A stretch of DNA of 63,251 nt from Zoogloeaceae bacterium (GTDB lineage: Bacteria > Pseudomonadota > Gammaproteobacteria > Burkholderiales > Rhodocyclaceae), in the NCBI GenBank assembly GCA_031271025.1, contig JAISWQ010000015.1, positions 1-63,251 of the forward strand, given 5' to 3'. Under the pieces are notes generated by a model. The model ran no database searches and was not told the origin of the DNA. It was given only the letters and a program-made list of their open reading frames with translations. Shown one piece after another: positions 37,064 to 46,210 of this stretch; positions within the stretch are counted from its first letter, which is position 1, and every line of letters starts with the position of its first letter. The position numbers were made by a program, and so were the translations under genes.

Positions 37064-37186
37064 GTGGCGCATACCGCGACGTTTTGCGCACAAAGGCTGT
37101 TTTGCCTCCTGAAGGGCATGAGGCCCCCCTGTGCCGACACTTGGGATTGCACAGCTACGTTCCTTCGCCCCCCTTGGATTCCCCCG

Positions 37187-37225
37187 AATTCATTCCCCCG
37201 CGCCAAGAGCGCGGGGGAATGAATT
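37187..37225. terminator. Bidirectional terminator between paaK and rne
   Basis: Perfect 17-bp stem (37187-37203 with 37209-37225) around the loop CAAGA, ending in AATT/TTTT. It touches the rne stop codon and also serves convergent paaK. The 120 bp between the paaK stop and this hairpin hold no gene I can recognise. Confidence 0.9.
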
Positions 37226-40042
37226 TTATTGCTTGCTGGTTTCCACCATCGTCAGCGGTTCTTCAGCCTGTGTCTCCGTCACCTCAGGACGGCGGCGGGG
37301 ACGACCGCGCCGGGCGGCGGCGGGAACGGCGGCTTCTGGAGCCGCCTCGGCGGGAGAGCTGGTTTGCACCAGCACCAGACCGCTGGTTTCCAGTTCCGCT
37401 TCCAGATGCGTGAATGAAACCGGCGCGGTTTGAGGGGGGGGCACTTGGGGAGCAATCACAACCGCTGTGGGTTGAGGTTCTGCTGCCTGGGGCGGGGGAA
37501 CCGCCGCCTGTGCTTCCGCAACGGATGCCGTTTGAGGTTCTGTGGCCTGTACAGGCGCTTCCCGCGCAGGTGAGGTCTGATTCTCCTCCACGGTGGCATT
37601 GAGCATGGGCGTTGCGGCTGCGGTACGCGCTTCCGCCTCCGGGGCGGGGGGGCGTTCGGGTTTCGCGGTTTCCAACACGCTGGTAATGTGGTTCATCACC
37701 TGATTGGCGGTGTCCACCGTTGCGGCAGGAGAGGGTTCCAGCGTGAAGTTTTCTACAGAGGACGCCGCCACAGCGGGAGGGGCAGCCTCTACCTCTACCG
37801 TTGCCGTTGCATACTCGCCGCTGGGGGTTTCGGGCGCGTCGTCGTTGATGGTTTCCGCCTGATCGCGGTTGCGATTGCGGCCGCGATTGCGTCCCCGGTT
37901 GCCGCGACGGCTGCCGCTGGCTTCCTCGCCCTGCGTCTCCTGCGTTACGGGCGCGCTGTTGAGGTTGGCTTCGGCGGTTTCTGGCTGGCGCGGTTTGGCT
38001 TTTGGGATTTCCGGCGGCGGCGTTGGGGTGTCAGGGGTACGTGGTTTTTTTTCTTCCGCTTTCAGATCCGCCTTGACTTCGCGTTCCCGGTTTTGTCCCT
38101 TGCCGTTGCGTTCGCCTTGCTCAGGATTGCGCGGCTCGTTGCGATTCTTGCGTTCCCGGACTTCTTTCGTGTCACGGGGTTTTTCCACGCTGCTTTCCAG
38201 CGCGTCGCGGGGTTCGCGGCGCTTGCCGTCCTGCTGCTTGCGGCCTTCGTTTTCGTTGTCGCGCCGGTTGCGTTCAGGGGGGACACGGCGTTCGCCCGTG
38301 TTGCCGCGACGCTTGTTTTTTGCAGGCGCGGGTGGAGGGTTTTCCGTACTCGCGGGGGTACGGAACCAGGAAAGCAGGCGGCTGATGAGGCTCTGCGTTT
38401 CCGCCGTCTTCTTTTCTGCCATGACCGGCGCGGGCTGTTCCCGGGCGATGCTCTTGATTACGGCTTCCTGGCGTGGCTTTTTCTCTTCCATTTTGCCGGA
38501 AAGCCGGGAGATGTCGTCACCAGGGTGCTCCATCAGCGTGTAGGAAGGTTGTTCACGCACGTCATCGGTGTTCAGGTTTTCGTGGTTGAGCCTCTGAATG
38601 AGGTGTGCCGGCGTTTCCAGATGCACGTTGGGAATCAGCAGGATGGAGACCTTGTGGCGCAATTCGATGCCCTGAATCTCATGCCGTTTTTCGTTGAGGA
38701 GGAAGGTGGAAACATCCACCGGCGCTTGCGCGTGCACGGTAGCGGTGTTGTCCTTCATCGCTTCCTCTTCCAGAATTCGCAGAAGATGCAGCGCGGCGGA
38801 TTCGGTGGAACGGATGTGGCCGGTGCCGGTACAGCGCGGGCAGGAGATGTAGCTCATTTCGGCAAGCGCGGGGCGAAGCCGCTGGCGGGAAAGCTCCATG
38901 AGACCAAAGCGGCTGATCTTGCCGGTCTGGACGCGGGCGCGGTCGAATTTCAGCGCCTCTTTCAGGCGTTGTTCGACTTCGCGCTGGTTTTTTGCCGATT
39001 CCATGTCGATGAAATCGATGACGATAAGCCCGCCCAGATCGCGCAGACGCAACTGGCGCGCGACTTCCTCGGCCGCTTCCAGATTGGTCTTGAAGGCGGT
39101 TTCCTCAATGTCCGCGCCGCGCGTGGCACGCCCGGAATTGACGTCGACGGCGACCAGCGCCTCGGTGTGATCGAGCACGATGGCGCCGCCGGAAGGCAGA
39201 TTCACCTGCCGCCCGAAAGCAGTCTCGATCTGGTGCTCGATCTGAAAGCGGGAAAAGAGCGGCACATCGTCGTGGTAACGTTTCACGCGATTGGCGTTGC
39301 CGGGCATCACCTGCTGCATGAAAGCTTGCGCCTGCTCGAAAATCTCGTCGGTGTCGATCAGGATTTCGCCGATTTCCGGCTGGAAGCAATCGCGGATGGC
39401 GCGAATGACAAGGCTGCCTTCCTTGTAGATCAGGAGTGGCGCTTTTTTCTCTTTGGCGATGCCTTCAATGGCGTACCAGAGTTGCAGGAGGTAATTCAGA
39501 TCCCACTGGAGTTCTTCCTGCTGGCGGCTGATTGCCGCCGTGCGGGCGATGAGGCTCATGCCCTGCGGCACTTCCAGCGCATCCATGATTTCCCGGAGTT
39601 CGGCGCGATCCTCTCCGTCGACCCGGCGAGAGACGCCGCCGCCGCGCGGATTGTTGGGCATCAACACCAGATAGCGTCCGGCCAGGGAAACGAAGGTGGT
39701 CAGTGCCGCGCCCTTGCTGCCGCGCTCGTCCTTGTCGACCTGGACGATGAGTTCCTGGCCTTCCTTCAGGGCGCTCTTGATGGAGGCGTGCCCGTTTGCG
39801 CCGGGTTGAAAATAACTGCGGGAAATTTCCTTGAAGGGTAAAAAACCATGCCGGTCTTCGCCGTAATTGACAAAGACCGCTTCAAGCGAAGGCTCGATGC
39901 GGGTGATAACCCCCTTGTAGATGTTGCTTTTGCGTTGTTCTTTTGAGGCCGACTCAATGTCGAGGTCAATCAGCTTCTGGCCATCGACGATGGCGACGCG
40001 GAGTTCCTCGGCTTGCGTCGCGTTGAATAACATGCGTTTCAT
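37226..40042 (-). CDS. rne: Ribonuclease E
   Basis: Essential endonuclease of RNA decay and rRNA/tRNA processing. MKRMLFNATQAEELRVAIVD begins the catalytic half; an S1 domain follows (SNIYKGVITRIEPSLEAVFV), then the DNase I-like site (VDVNSGRATRG, IDFIDM) and the Zn-link cysteines in SCPRCTGTGH. Residues ~520-938 are a low-complexity Arg/Pro/Glu-rich scaffold (RRGNRGRNRGRNRNRDQ), as in degradosome-organising tails. The start at 40042 is the family start; the open frame extends upstream. A ~480 bp leader region precedes it. Confidence 0.96.
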   Translation of the reverse strand: MKRMLFNATQAEELRVAIVDGQKLIDLDIESASKEQRKSNIYKGVITRIEPSLEAVFVNYGEDRHGFLPFKEISRSYFQPGANGHASIKSALKEGQELIVQVDKDERGSKGAALTTFVSLAGRYLVLMPNNPRGGGVSRRVDGEDRAELREIMDALEVPQGMSLIARTAAISRQQEELQWDLNYLLQLWYAIEGIAKEKKAPLLIYKEGSLVIRAIRDCFQPEIGEILIDTDEIFEQAQAFMQQVMPGNANRVKRYHDDVPLFSRFQIEHQIETAFGRQVNLPSGGAIVLDHTEALVAVDVNSGRATRGADIEETAFKTNLEAAEEVARQLRLRDLGGLIVIDFIDMESAKNQREVEQRLKEALKFDRARVQTGKISRFGLMELSRQRLRPALAEMSYISCPRCTGTGHIRSTESAALHLLRILEEEAMKDNTATVHAQAPVDVSTFLLNEKRHEIQGIELRHKVSILLIPNVHLETPAHLIQRLNHENLNTDDVREQPSYTLMEHPGDDISRLSGKMEEKKPRQEAVIKSIAREQPAPVMAEKKTAETQSLISRLLSWFRTPASTENPPPAPAKNKRRGNTGERRVPPERNRRDNENEGRKQQDGKRREPRDALESSVEKPRDTKEVRERKNRNEPRNPEQGERNGKGQNREREVKADLKAEEKKPRTPDTPTPPPEIPKAKPRQPETAEANLNSAPVTQETQGEEASGSRRGNRGRNRGRNRNRDQAETINDDAPETPSGEYATATVEVEAAPPAVAASSVENFTLEPSPAATVDTANQVMNHITSVLETAKPERPPAPEAEARTAAATPMLNATVEENQTSPAREAPVQATEPQTASVAEAQAAVPPPQAAEPQPTAVVIAPQVPPPQTAPVSFTHLEAELETSGLVLVQTSSPAEAAPEAAVPAAARRGRPRRRPEVTETQAEEPLTMVETSKQ

Positions 40043-40523
40043 GGGATGCAGGCTCCCGCGCGTCGAAAGACGCGCACGGAACAACCCGCGCAGCAGCATC
40101 TGGGCAAAGACAGGAAAAAAGAAAGGCCATGAGCTGCAATTTCAAGGATAAAGACGTGATGGATTGACGTGGTTTATCGGTATTCCCGGCCGCCTCATGG
40201 GCAGCCAGGTGAATTCTGCGCGGTTCGATCCGTGCTGCTTGCGGCACGCGAATCAAGTAATATCGCTGCTTGGGGTGAGCGAGCTTAACCCGTTTGCGTT
40301 CTCCGGCAAGTTCGACGGAACGGTGTCCGCTGTGGGGAGGGTATCCGCCGGATAGCCGGGCCTGCCGAGGTTGCGAGAACCCCCGATTCTTTCGGGCTTC
40401 GCCAGTGGCATGGAAAAAATTCCAGATGCGTCTGGCGGGTCGGTCTGACGGCGCGGCTTGCCTTGCCGGTTTGGACGCAAAACGCCGCGCAGTATATTGC
40501 AAAACACAACAAAATTGGACAAA
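40043..40523. other. Divergent region between rne and rluC
   Basis: About 480 bp with no convincing gene. RNase E genes often carry a long structured 5' leader used for autoregulation, and this space would allow one, but I cannot match a known leader structure. A short GATGGATTGACGTGG string near 40160 faintly recalls the dispersed repeat core. Confidence 0.5.
40471..40498 (+). promoter_or_regulatory. Probable sigma70 promoter for rluC
   Basis: TTGGAC (40471-40476) and TATATT (40493-40498) with a 16-bp spacer. A start point near 40505 would give a very short leader to the GTG at 40524. Confidence 0.45.
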
Positions 40524-41540
40524 GTGGAAAAAAATTTCGTCGTTTATCAAACGGTTGGCAGCGAGGAAGCCGGGCAACGTCTGGATAACTATCTCTTTCG
40601 TTACCTGAAAGGCGTACCCAAAAGTCATGTCTATCGCATCCTGCGCGGCGGCGAGGTACGGGTCAACAAAAAACGCGCGGAAGCGGCCTACCGGATACGG
40701 GAAGGCGATCTCATCCGTTTGCCGCCCTTGCGCCGCGCCGAACGTGCAACAGTGGCGGAGCATCCCGCGCCATTGCTGACGCTGCCGGTTGTTCATGAAG
40801 ATACGGTGTTGCTCGCCATCGACAAACCTGCCGGTCTTGCCGCGCATGGCGGCAGCGGCGTGAGTTTTGGCGTGATCGAAACCCTGCGGCGGCAGCGCCC
40901 GGAAGCGAAATTCCTGGAACTCGCGCACCGCCTGGACAAGGAAACTTCTGGTCTTCTCCTGATTGGCAAAAAGCGATCGGCCCTGAACGCGCTGCATGAC
41001 CTGTTCCGCGCCGCCGGCAGGCAGGTCGACAAACGCTATGTGATATTGGTGCGGGGACGCTGGATGAATCCCGTGCAACAGGTCAAACTGCCGCTCCTCA
41101 AATATCTGACCGAATCCGGGGAGCGGCGGGTACGAGTCGATGCGCTGGGCAAGTTTTCCCATACGGAGTTTCGTCTTCTTGCCCGCTGGCGGCAGGTGAG
41201 CCTGCTCGAAGCCCGTTTGCTGACAGGGCGCACCCACCAGTTGCGGGTGCAGCTTGCGCATCTGGGCTTTCCCATCCTGGGCGATGAAAAATACGGTGAT
41301 TTTGCCCTCAACAAGGCGCTGGCAAAAAAAGGGCTGTTGAAACGAATGGCCTTGCACGCGGCACGGCTGACGTGTCCGCATCCGCTGGCGGCGGAAAGCC
41401 GTCTCGTCCTGGAATCGCCCCTGCCGGAAGCCCTGGCCGCCTTCATCGCGCATCTGGACGCAACGGAAACGCGGGAGGTCAGCATTGGCGACGCCTCCTG
41501 TAAAATACCGTTTTCTTTGCCGAAACCGGAGCAATCATGA
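40524..41540 (+). CDS. rluC: 23S rRNA pseudouridine synthase RluC
   Basis: Converts U955/U2504/U2580 of 23S rRNA to pseudouridine. N-terminal S4 domain (RLDNYLFRYLKGVPKSHVYR, then ILRGGEVRVNKKRAE), catalytic motif HRLDKETSGLLLIGK with the Asp nucleophile, and RTHQLRVQLAHLGFPILGD. I choose GTG 40524 (VEKNFVVYQTV), since it follows a plausible promoter and matches RluC's usual start; the frame is open about 22 codons further upstream. It overlaps the next gene by 4 bp. Confidence 0.93.
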   Translation: MEKNFVVYQTVGSEEAGQRLDNYLFRYLKGVPKSHVYRILRGGEVRVNKKRAEAAYRIREGDLIRLPPLRRAERATVAEHPAPLLTLPVVHEDTVLLAIDKPAGLAAHGGSGVSFGVIETLRRQRPEAKFLELAHRLDKETSGLLLIGKKRSALNALHDLFRAAGRQVDKRYVILVRGRWMNPVQQVKLPLLKYLTESGERRVRVDALGKFSHTEFRLLARWRQVSLLEARLLTGRTHQLRVQLAHLGFPILGDEKYGDFALNKALAKKGLLKRMALHAARLTCPHPLAAESRLVLESPLPEALAAFIAHLDATETREVSIGDASCKIPFSLPKPEQS

Positions 41541-42064
41541 GTCTTTACCGTCTGGGCGATGTGCGCCCGCAATTGAGCCAGGGCGTCTGGGTTGCGCCGA
41601 GTGCTGTATTGATCGGCGATGTGCGGCTGGCGGAGCGCGCCAATATCTGGTTCAACGCCGTGCTGCGCGGCGACAATGAGCCGATCCGTATCGGCGCGGA
41701 CAGCAATGTGCAGGAGAGTTGCGTTTTCCACACCGACCCCGGTCTGCCGCTGGAAATCGGCGCGAAAGTGACGGTAGGACATCAGGTGGTGCTGCACAGT
41801 TGCACGGTGGACGAAGGCAGCCTGATCGGCATGGGGGCAACGGTGCTGAATCGCGCCAGAATCGGGCGCTTTTGTATCGTCGGCGCGAAAAGTCTCGTCA
41901 CTGAAGGCAAGGTTTTCCCTGATCGCGTGTTGATCGTCGGCAGTCCCGCCCGCGTTGTCCGGGAACTGACGGAGGCAGAAATCGCCAGTCTGGAAAAAAG
42001 CGCCCTGCATTACGTGGAAAACGCCCAAAGGTTCCGGGAAACGCTGGTGCAGCTATCGGCGTAG
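41537..42064 (+). CDS. Gamma-carbonic anhydrase family protein (YrdA-like)
   Basis: Left-handed beta-helix hexapeptide protein. Metal-ligand histidines are visible in CVFHTDPGLPLEIG and VGHQVVLHSCTV; further hexapeptide turns are IGADSNVQE and LIGMGATVLNRARIG. Length 175 matches YrdA/CaiE-like proteins. The start overlaps rluC by 4 bp, an unusual partner. Catalytic carbonic anhydrase activity is unproven for most members of this subgroup. Confidence 0.9.
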   Translation: MSLYRLGDVRPQLSQGVWVAPSAVLIGDVRLAERANIWFNAVLRGDNEPIRIGADSNVQESCVFHTDPGLPLEIGAKVTVGHQVVLHSCTVDEGSLIGMGATVLNRARIGRFCIVGAKSLVTEGKVFPDRVLIVGSPARVVRELTEAEIASLEKSALHYVENAQRFRETLVQLSA

Positions 42065-42148
42065 CGCCACAAGTGCGACAGGGGCGCGGTGGCAAGTGCC
42101 GGGATCGGGTATCATCGCGTCTGTTTTCGGCTTTTTCCGCGCCTGTCT

Positions 42149-43165
42149 GTGAAATTCCTCGTTCGTTCCATCTTTTTGTTCCTTTGTCTTGCGGGTATCG
42201 CGCTTGCCGCGTTTTATGCCTGGTTGACGCATCCGCTGGCATTTCCGGCGGGGGCGGCAAGGGTGGAATTCCGGGTGCCGGCAGGCGTTGGTCTGCGCGG
42301 AGCGATCAAGAATCTGGCGGCAGCGGGCGTGGAAGTCGAACCCCGTTTGCTGGTGTTGGCCTCGCGTTTGCAAAGCTGGCACAGCCGGAACAGGATGTTT
42401 GTCCGGGCGGGAACCTACGGCCTTGCGGCGGGAACAACCCCTTTGCAACTCCTGGATACCTTGCACGCGGGGAAAGTCCTGCAAACCGATGTGCGTCTGA
42501 TCGAGGGCTGGACATTCCGGCAGTGGCGGCAACGGTTGAAGAACGAGCCATATCTGACCCATGAACTTGCGGATCTCGATGACGCGACGCTCATGAAGCG
42601 CCTCGGCTTTCCGCAGGGGATTGCGCCGGAGGGGCAGTTTTTCCCGGAGACCTACCGTCTTGACCGTTATGCCAGCGACCGCGAACTGTTGGCGCTGGCG
42701 GCGAAAACGATGCGGGAAACCCTCGCCCGCGAATGGGCGGCGCGGCAGGAGGGTTTGCCATATCGCACGCCTTACGAGGCGCTCATCATGGCGTCCATCG
42801 TGGAGAAGGAAACCGGGCAGGACGCCGACCGTCCCAGGGTGGCCAGCGTGTTTGTCAATCGCCTGCGGCTGGGAATGCGGCTGCAAACCGATCCTTCCGT
42901 CATCTACGGGCTGGGAGACGCCTTTGATGGCAACCTGCGGCGGCGTGACCTCGAAGCCGATACGCCGTGGAACACCTATACCCGCGCCGGTCTGCCGCCC
43001 ACGCCGATTGCCATGCCGGGGCTGGCTTCGCTCAGGGCGGCGCTGCATCCCGAAGCCAGCCGCTATCTCTATTTCGTGGCGCGGGGCGATGGTTCCAGCG
43101 AATTTTCCGAAACGCTGGAAGCGCACAACCGCGCGGTGAACCGCTATCAACGCCGAAGAGGATAA
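42149..43165 (+). CDS. mltG: Endolytic transglycosylase MltG
   Basis: Inner-membrane lytic transglycosylase that terminates nascent glycan chains. A membrane helix near the N-terminus (FLFLCLAGIALAAFYAWL) is followed by a LysM-like region and the YceG domain, with the catalytic Glu in MASIVEKETGQDADRP and the conserved LQTDPSVIYGLG. I choose GTG 42149 (VKFLVRSIFLFL) because it begins directly before the helix; a GTG 20 codons upstream is possible. It is followed 12 bp later by tmk, a conserved order. Confidence 0.93.
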   Translation: MKFLVRSIFLFLCLAGIALAAFYAWLTHPLAFPAGAARVEFRVPAGVGLRGAIKNLAAAGVEVEPRLLVLASRLQSWHSRNRMFVRAGTYGLAAGTTPLQLLDTLHAGKVLQTDVRLIEGWTFRQWRQRLKNEPYLTHELADLDDATLMKRLGFPQGIAPEGQFFPETYRLDRYASDRELLALAAKTMRETLAREWAARQEGLPYRTPYEALIMASIVEKETGQDADRPRVASVFVNRLRLGMRLQTDPSVIYGLGDAFDGNLRRRDLEADTPWNTYTRAGLPPTPIAMPGLASLRAALHPEASRYLYFVARGDGSSEFSETLEAHNRAVNRYQRRRG

Positions 43166-43177
43166 AAGAGAACAAAC

Positions 43178-43816
43178 ATGACGCCAGAAACAACGCCTGC
43201 CGACCTGCCGGGCAAATTCATCACGCTGGAGGGTATAGACGGCGCGGGCAAATCCAGTCATGTGGAATGGATTGCCGATTTCCTGCGCCAGCGCGGCAAA
43301 ACCGTGTGCGCCACCCGCGAGCCGGGCGGGACGCCGCTGGGCGAAAAATTGCGGGAATGGCTGCTCTCGCAACCCATATCGCCAGAGGGCGAAACCCTGC
43401 TCATGTTCGCGGCGCGGCAGGAACATCTGAACGTGGTCATCCAGCCCGCGCTGGCGCGTGGCGACTGGGTGGTCTGCGATCGCTACACCGACGCGAGCTA
43501 CGCCTACCAGGGCGGCGGGCGTGGCCTGGCGCGGGAAAAACTGGCGGTGCTGGAACACTGGGTGCAAAGCGACGCGCAACCCAGCCTGACCCTTTTGTTC
43601 GACGTGCCCTGCGAGGTGGCACGCCAGCGCATCGCGCTGGCCGGACGCCCTCTGGATCGTTTCGAGCAGGAGCAGGCGCAGTTTTACGACCGTGTGCGCC
43701 ATGTCTACCTTGCCCGCGCGGAACGCTACCCGAAACGCTTCCGGGTGCTCGACGGCACAGGCAGCATGGAAGCAATCCGCGCCGCGCTTGCGAAAATTCT
43801 CACGGCTCTGGATTGA
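43178..43816 (+). CDS. tmk: Thymidylate kinase
   Basis: Phosphorylates dTMP to dTDP. P-loop [13 protein letters not shown], the [11 protein letters not shown] dTMP-binding motif, [17 protein letters not shown], and a LID region with [18 protein letters not shown]. Length 212 is normal. It is followed within 10 bp by holB, the usual order. Confidence 0.97.
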   Translation: MTPETTPADLPGKFITLEGIDGAGKSSHVEWIADFLRQRGKTVCATREPGGTPLGEKLREWLLSQPISPEGETLLMFAARQEHLNVVIQPALARGDWVVCDRYTDASYAYQGGGRGLAREKLAVLEHWVQSDAQPSLTLLFDVPCEVARQRIALAGRPLDRFEQEQAQFYDRVRHVYLARAERYPKRFRVLDGTGSMEAIRAALAKILTALD

Positions 43817-43826
43817 AACAGCAAAA

Positions 43827-44873
43827 ATGAACGCAAGGGATCTGCATCCGGCAAGCTGGCAACGTCTGCAAGACTGGCGGCCACGTCTGCCGCACGCGCT
43901 TTTGTTTGCCGGCGCGCGCGGCATCGGCAAAACGGATTTGGCGCGCGCCTTTGCCGCCGCGCTGCTCTGCGAAGCGCCCAACGAAGGATTCGCCTGCGGC
44001 GCCTGCGCGGGCTGCCGCTGGTTCGGACAGGGGCAGCATCCCGATTTTCGTCTGCTTGCGCCTGAAGCCCTGCAACCTGTTCTGGCAGGAGAAGAAAAGA
44101 AAAAAAGTGAAAAGGCGGAAAAGGAAAAATCGTCGCGCGGCGGACAGGAAATCACCATCGCCCAGATCCGCGAACTGGACGAATTCCTGGCCGTGGGCGC
44201 ACACCGGAACGGCGCTCGCATCATCCTGCTGCATCCGGCGGAAAGCCTGAACCGCGCGGCAGCCAATGCGATTCTGAAAATTCTGGAAGAACCGCCTGCC
44301 GGGGTGCTGTTCCTGCTGGTTTCCAGCGAACCGATGCGGCTTCTGCCCACCCTGCGCAGCCGCTGCCAGACGCTGGCCATTCCCTTGCCGGATACGGAAA
44401 AAGCCACGCGGATACTTGCCGCGGCGGGTCTGAAGGAGGCGGAAAACTGGCTGGCGCTTGCGGGCGGAGCGCCGGAACTGGCGCGGCAACTGGCGGAAAA
44501 AACGGCCACCGAATGGTTGCAGGCCCTGACAGAGGCATTGGCCTGCGGACGCAGGCTGGAAGTGCTGACGGCCGCCGCCGGACTGGAAAAAAGCCTGAAA
44601 GCCGTCAAGGGCGAAAATCCTTTGCCCCTGTTGCTGGAATGTGCCCAGAAATGGATAGTCGACCTGAATCTGGCGGCACAGGGGATACCAATACGCTTTT
44701 ATCTGCGCGAACGCGATAGAATTACGGAGTTGGCGCGTGTGGCGTATCTCCTGCCGCTGGCGCGGTTTTATCGTCAGGTGACGATATGGAGGCGATTCGC
44801 TGGACATCCCCTGAACCTTCGCCTTTTCCTGGAACAGTTTTTCTTTGGCTATCGAACCCTGTTTGCAAAGTGA
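43827..44873 (+). CDS. holB: DNA polymerase III subunit delta'
   Basis: Clamp-loader stator subunit. LLFAGARGIGKTDLARAFAA (P-loop-like), a zinc module in CGACAGCRWFGQGQHPDF, and SRC motif in LLPTLRSRCQTL. A Lys/Glu-rich insert lies at residues ~85-105 (EEKKKSEKAEKEKSS). The ATG at 43827 is preferred because the frame extending upstream is inside tmk. Length 348. Confidence 0.94.
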   Translation: MNARDLHPASWQRLQDWRPRLPHALLFAGARGIGKTDLARAFAAALLCEAPNEGFACGACAGCRWFGQGQHPDFRLLAPEALQPVLAGEEKKKSEKAEKEKSSRGGQEITIAQIRELDEFLAVGAHRNGARIILLHPAESLNRAAANAILKILEEPPAGVLFLLVSSEPMRLLPTLRSRCQTLAIPLPDTEKATRILAAAGLKEAENWLALAGGAPELARQLAEKTATEWLQALTEALACGRRLEVLTAAAGLEKSLKAVKGENPLPLLLECAQKWIVDLNLAAQGIPIRFYLRERDRITELARVAYLLPLARFYRQVTIWRRFAGHPLNLRLFLEQFFFGYRTLFAK

Positions 44874-44880
44874 GTAAAAC

Positions 44881-45351
44881 ATGAGTCCCGCCTTGTCGCC
44901 TTCTTCTTCGTCCCTTGGTATCCGCTCCAATCCTGCCACTTCCGGCGGAATGGCACGCCCGGCAACCCCGGCGGGTAATGCGCGCGCGCCCACGCCACAG
45001 TCAGCGCAATCCTCGCGCCCCAACGTGCTGTCGCTCAACATCAGTTCCAAGTCCGCGCTCTACGTCGCTTACGTCTCCCAGCTCAAGAATGGCGGCATTT
45101 TCATTCCAACCAACCGGGATTACGCCGTCGGCGAAGAAGTATTCATGCTGCTGTCGCTGGTGGAAGACCCCACCAAATTTCCGGTCGCGGGCAAGGTGGC
45201 CTGGATTACGCCGCCCGGCGCACAGAACAACCGCCCCCAGGGCATCGGCATCCACTTCAATGCCGACGACAACAGCAAGGCGTTACGGCGCAAAATCGAA
45301 ATGATACTGACCGGGGCGCTGGGTTCCACCCGTCCAACCAATACCCTGTAG
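44881..45351 (+). CDS. pilZ: Type IV pilus PilZ-domain protein
   Basis: PilZ-type protein required for type IV pilus assembly, encoded between holB and tatD as in Pseudomonas. The core domain is at residues ~48-140: NVLSLNISSKSALYVAYVSQ, LKNGGIFIPTNRDYAVGEEV, and AGKVAWITPPGAQNNRPQGI. The type IV pilus PilZ usually lacks the c-di-GMP-binding RxxxR motif, and I do not see one here. A Ser/Ala/Pro-rich 45-residue N-terminal extension is unlike the compact ~118-residue PilZ. It lies 7 bp after holB. Confidence 0.9.
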   Translation: MSPALSPSSSSLGIRSNPATSGGMARPATPAGNARAPTPQSAQSSRPNVLSLNISSKSALYVAYVSQLKNGGIFIPTNRDYAVGEEVFMLLSLVEDPTKFPVAGKVAWITPPGAQNNRPQGIGIHFNADDNSKALRRKIEMILTGALGSTRPTNTL

Positions 45352-45418
45352 TTTTTCCACCGCACCCTGCATTCCGGGGGATACATCCGCCCGGTGTTTT
45401 TGTTTTTCCGGTTTTGCC

Positions 45419-46210
45419 ATGCTGATCGATTCACACTGCCATCTGGATTTTCCCGAACTTTCCGCCGAACTGCCGCGTGTTCTCGCGGCCATGCAGGAAG
45501 CTGGCGTCGCCGGGGCACTCTGTATCGGCGTCAATCTGGAAGATTTTCCGAAAGTGCTGGCGCTGGCAAGGACCCATGCGCGGCTTTTTGCCAGCGTGGG
45601 TCTGCATCCTGAATACGACAAGGCGGAAGAACCGGACGCGGCGCGTCTCATTGCCCTGGCCGCGCACGAAAAAGTAATCGCCCTTGGCGAAACCGGACTC
45701 GATTATCACTGGCACAAGGAAAAACCGGAATGGCAGCGCGAACGTTTTCGTGTCCACATCCGCGCGGCGCTGGCGGCGCAAAAACCGCTGGTGATTCACA
45801 GCCGGAATGCGGCGGAAGATACCCTGCGCATCCTGGAAGAAGAGGGCGCGGCGCGTATCGGCGGCATTTTCCATTGCTTTTCCGAAGACTGGGCGGTCGC
45901 GGAACGGGCGTTGGCGCTGGGGTTTTACCTGTCTTTTTCCGGGATCGTGACCTTCAGAAATGCGAAGGCCGTGCAGGAAGTCGCCATTCGCGCGCCGCTC
46001 GACCGGATTCTGGTGGAAACCGATGCGCCCTATCTCGCGCCACATCCTTTCCGGGGCAAGCGCAACGAACCTGCCTATGTCCGCCATACGGCGGAATGTG
46101 TTGCCCGCCTGCGCGAGATGCCGTTTACGGCGCTTGCCCACGCCACGACTGAAAATTTCTTCTCCCTTTTTCCCAAGAGCCGTGCGGCTTTTTCATCATG
46201 TGTTGCCTGA
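45419..46210 (+). CDS. TatD family metal-dependent hydrolase (YcfH-like)
   Basis: TIM-barrel metal hydrolase (deoxyribonuclease/D-tyrosyl-tRNA-type family). Metal ligands are seen in MLIDSHCHLDFPE, GETGLDYHWHKEK, VIHSRNA, HCFSEDW and ETDAPYLAPHPFRGKRNEPA. Length 263 is normal. Located after pilZ as in the conserved tmk-holB-pilZ-tatD string, and overlapping the ankyrin gene by 13 bp. The exact substrate is not determined by sequence. Confidence 0.94.
   Translation: MLIDSHCHLDFPELSAELPRVLAAMQEAGVAGALCIGVNLEDFPKVLALARTHARLFASVGLHPEYDKAEEPDAARLIALAAHEKVIALGETGLDYHWHKEKPEWQRERFRVHIRAALAAQKPLVIHSRNAAEDTLRILEEEGAARIGGIFHCFSEDWAVAERALALGFYLSFSGIVTFRNAKAVQEVAIRAPLDRILVETDAPYLAPHPFRGKRNEPAYVRHTAECVARLREMPFTALAHATTENFFSLFPKSRAAFSSCVA

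Noticed and set aside
42089..42148. Upstream GTG start for mltG
   Set aside because: It adds 20 residues without signal character; the start just before the membrane helix fits the family better, though the upstream one cannot be excluded.
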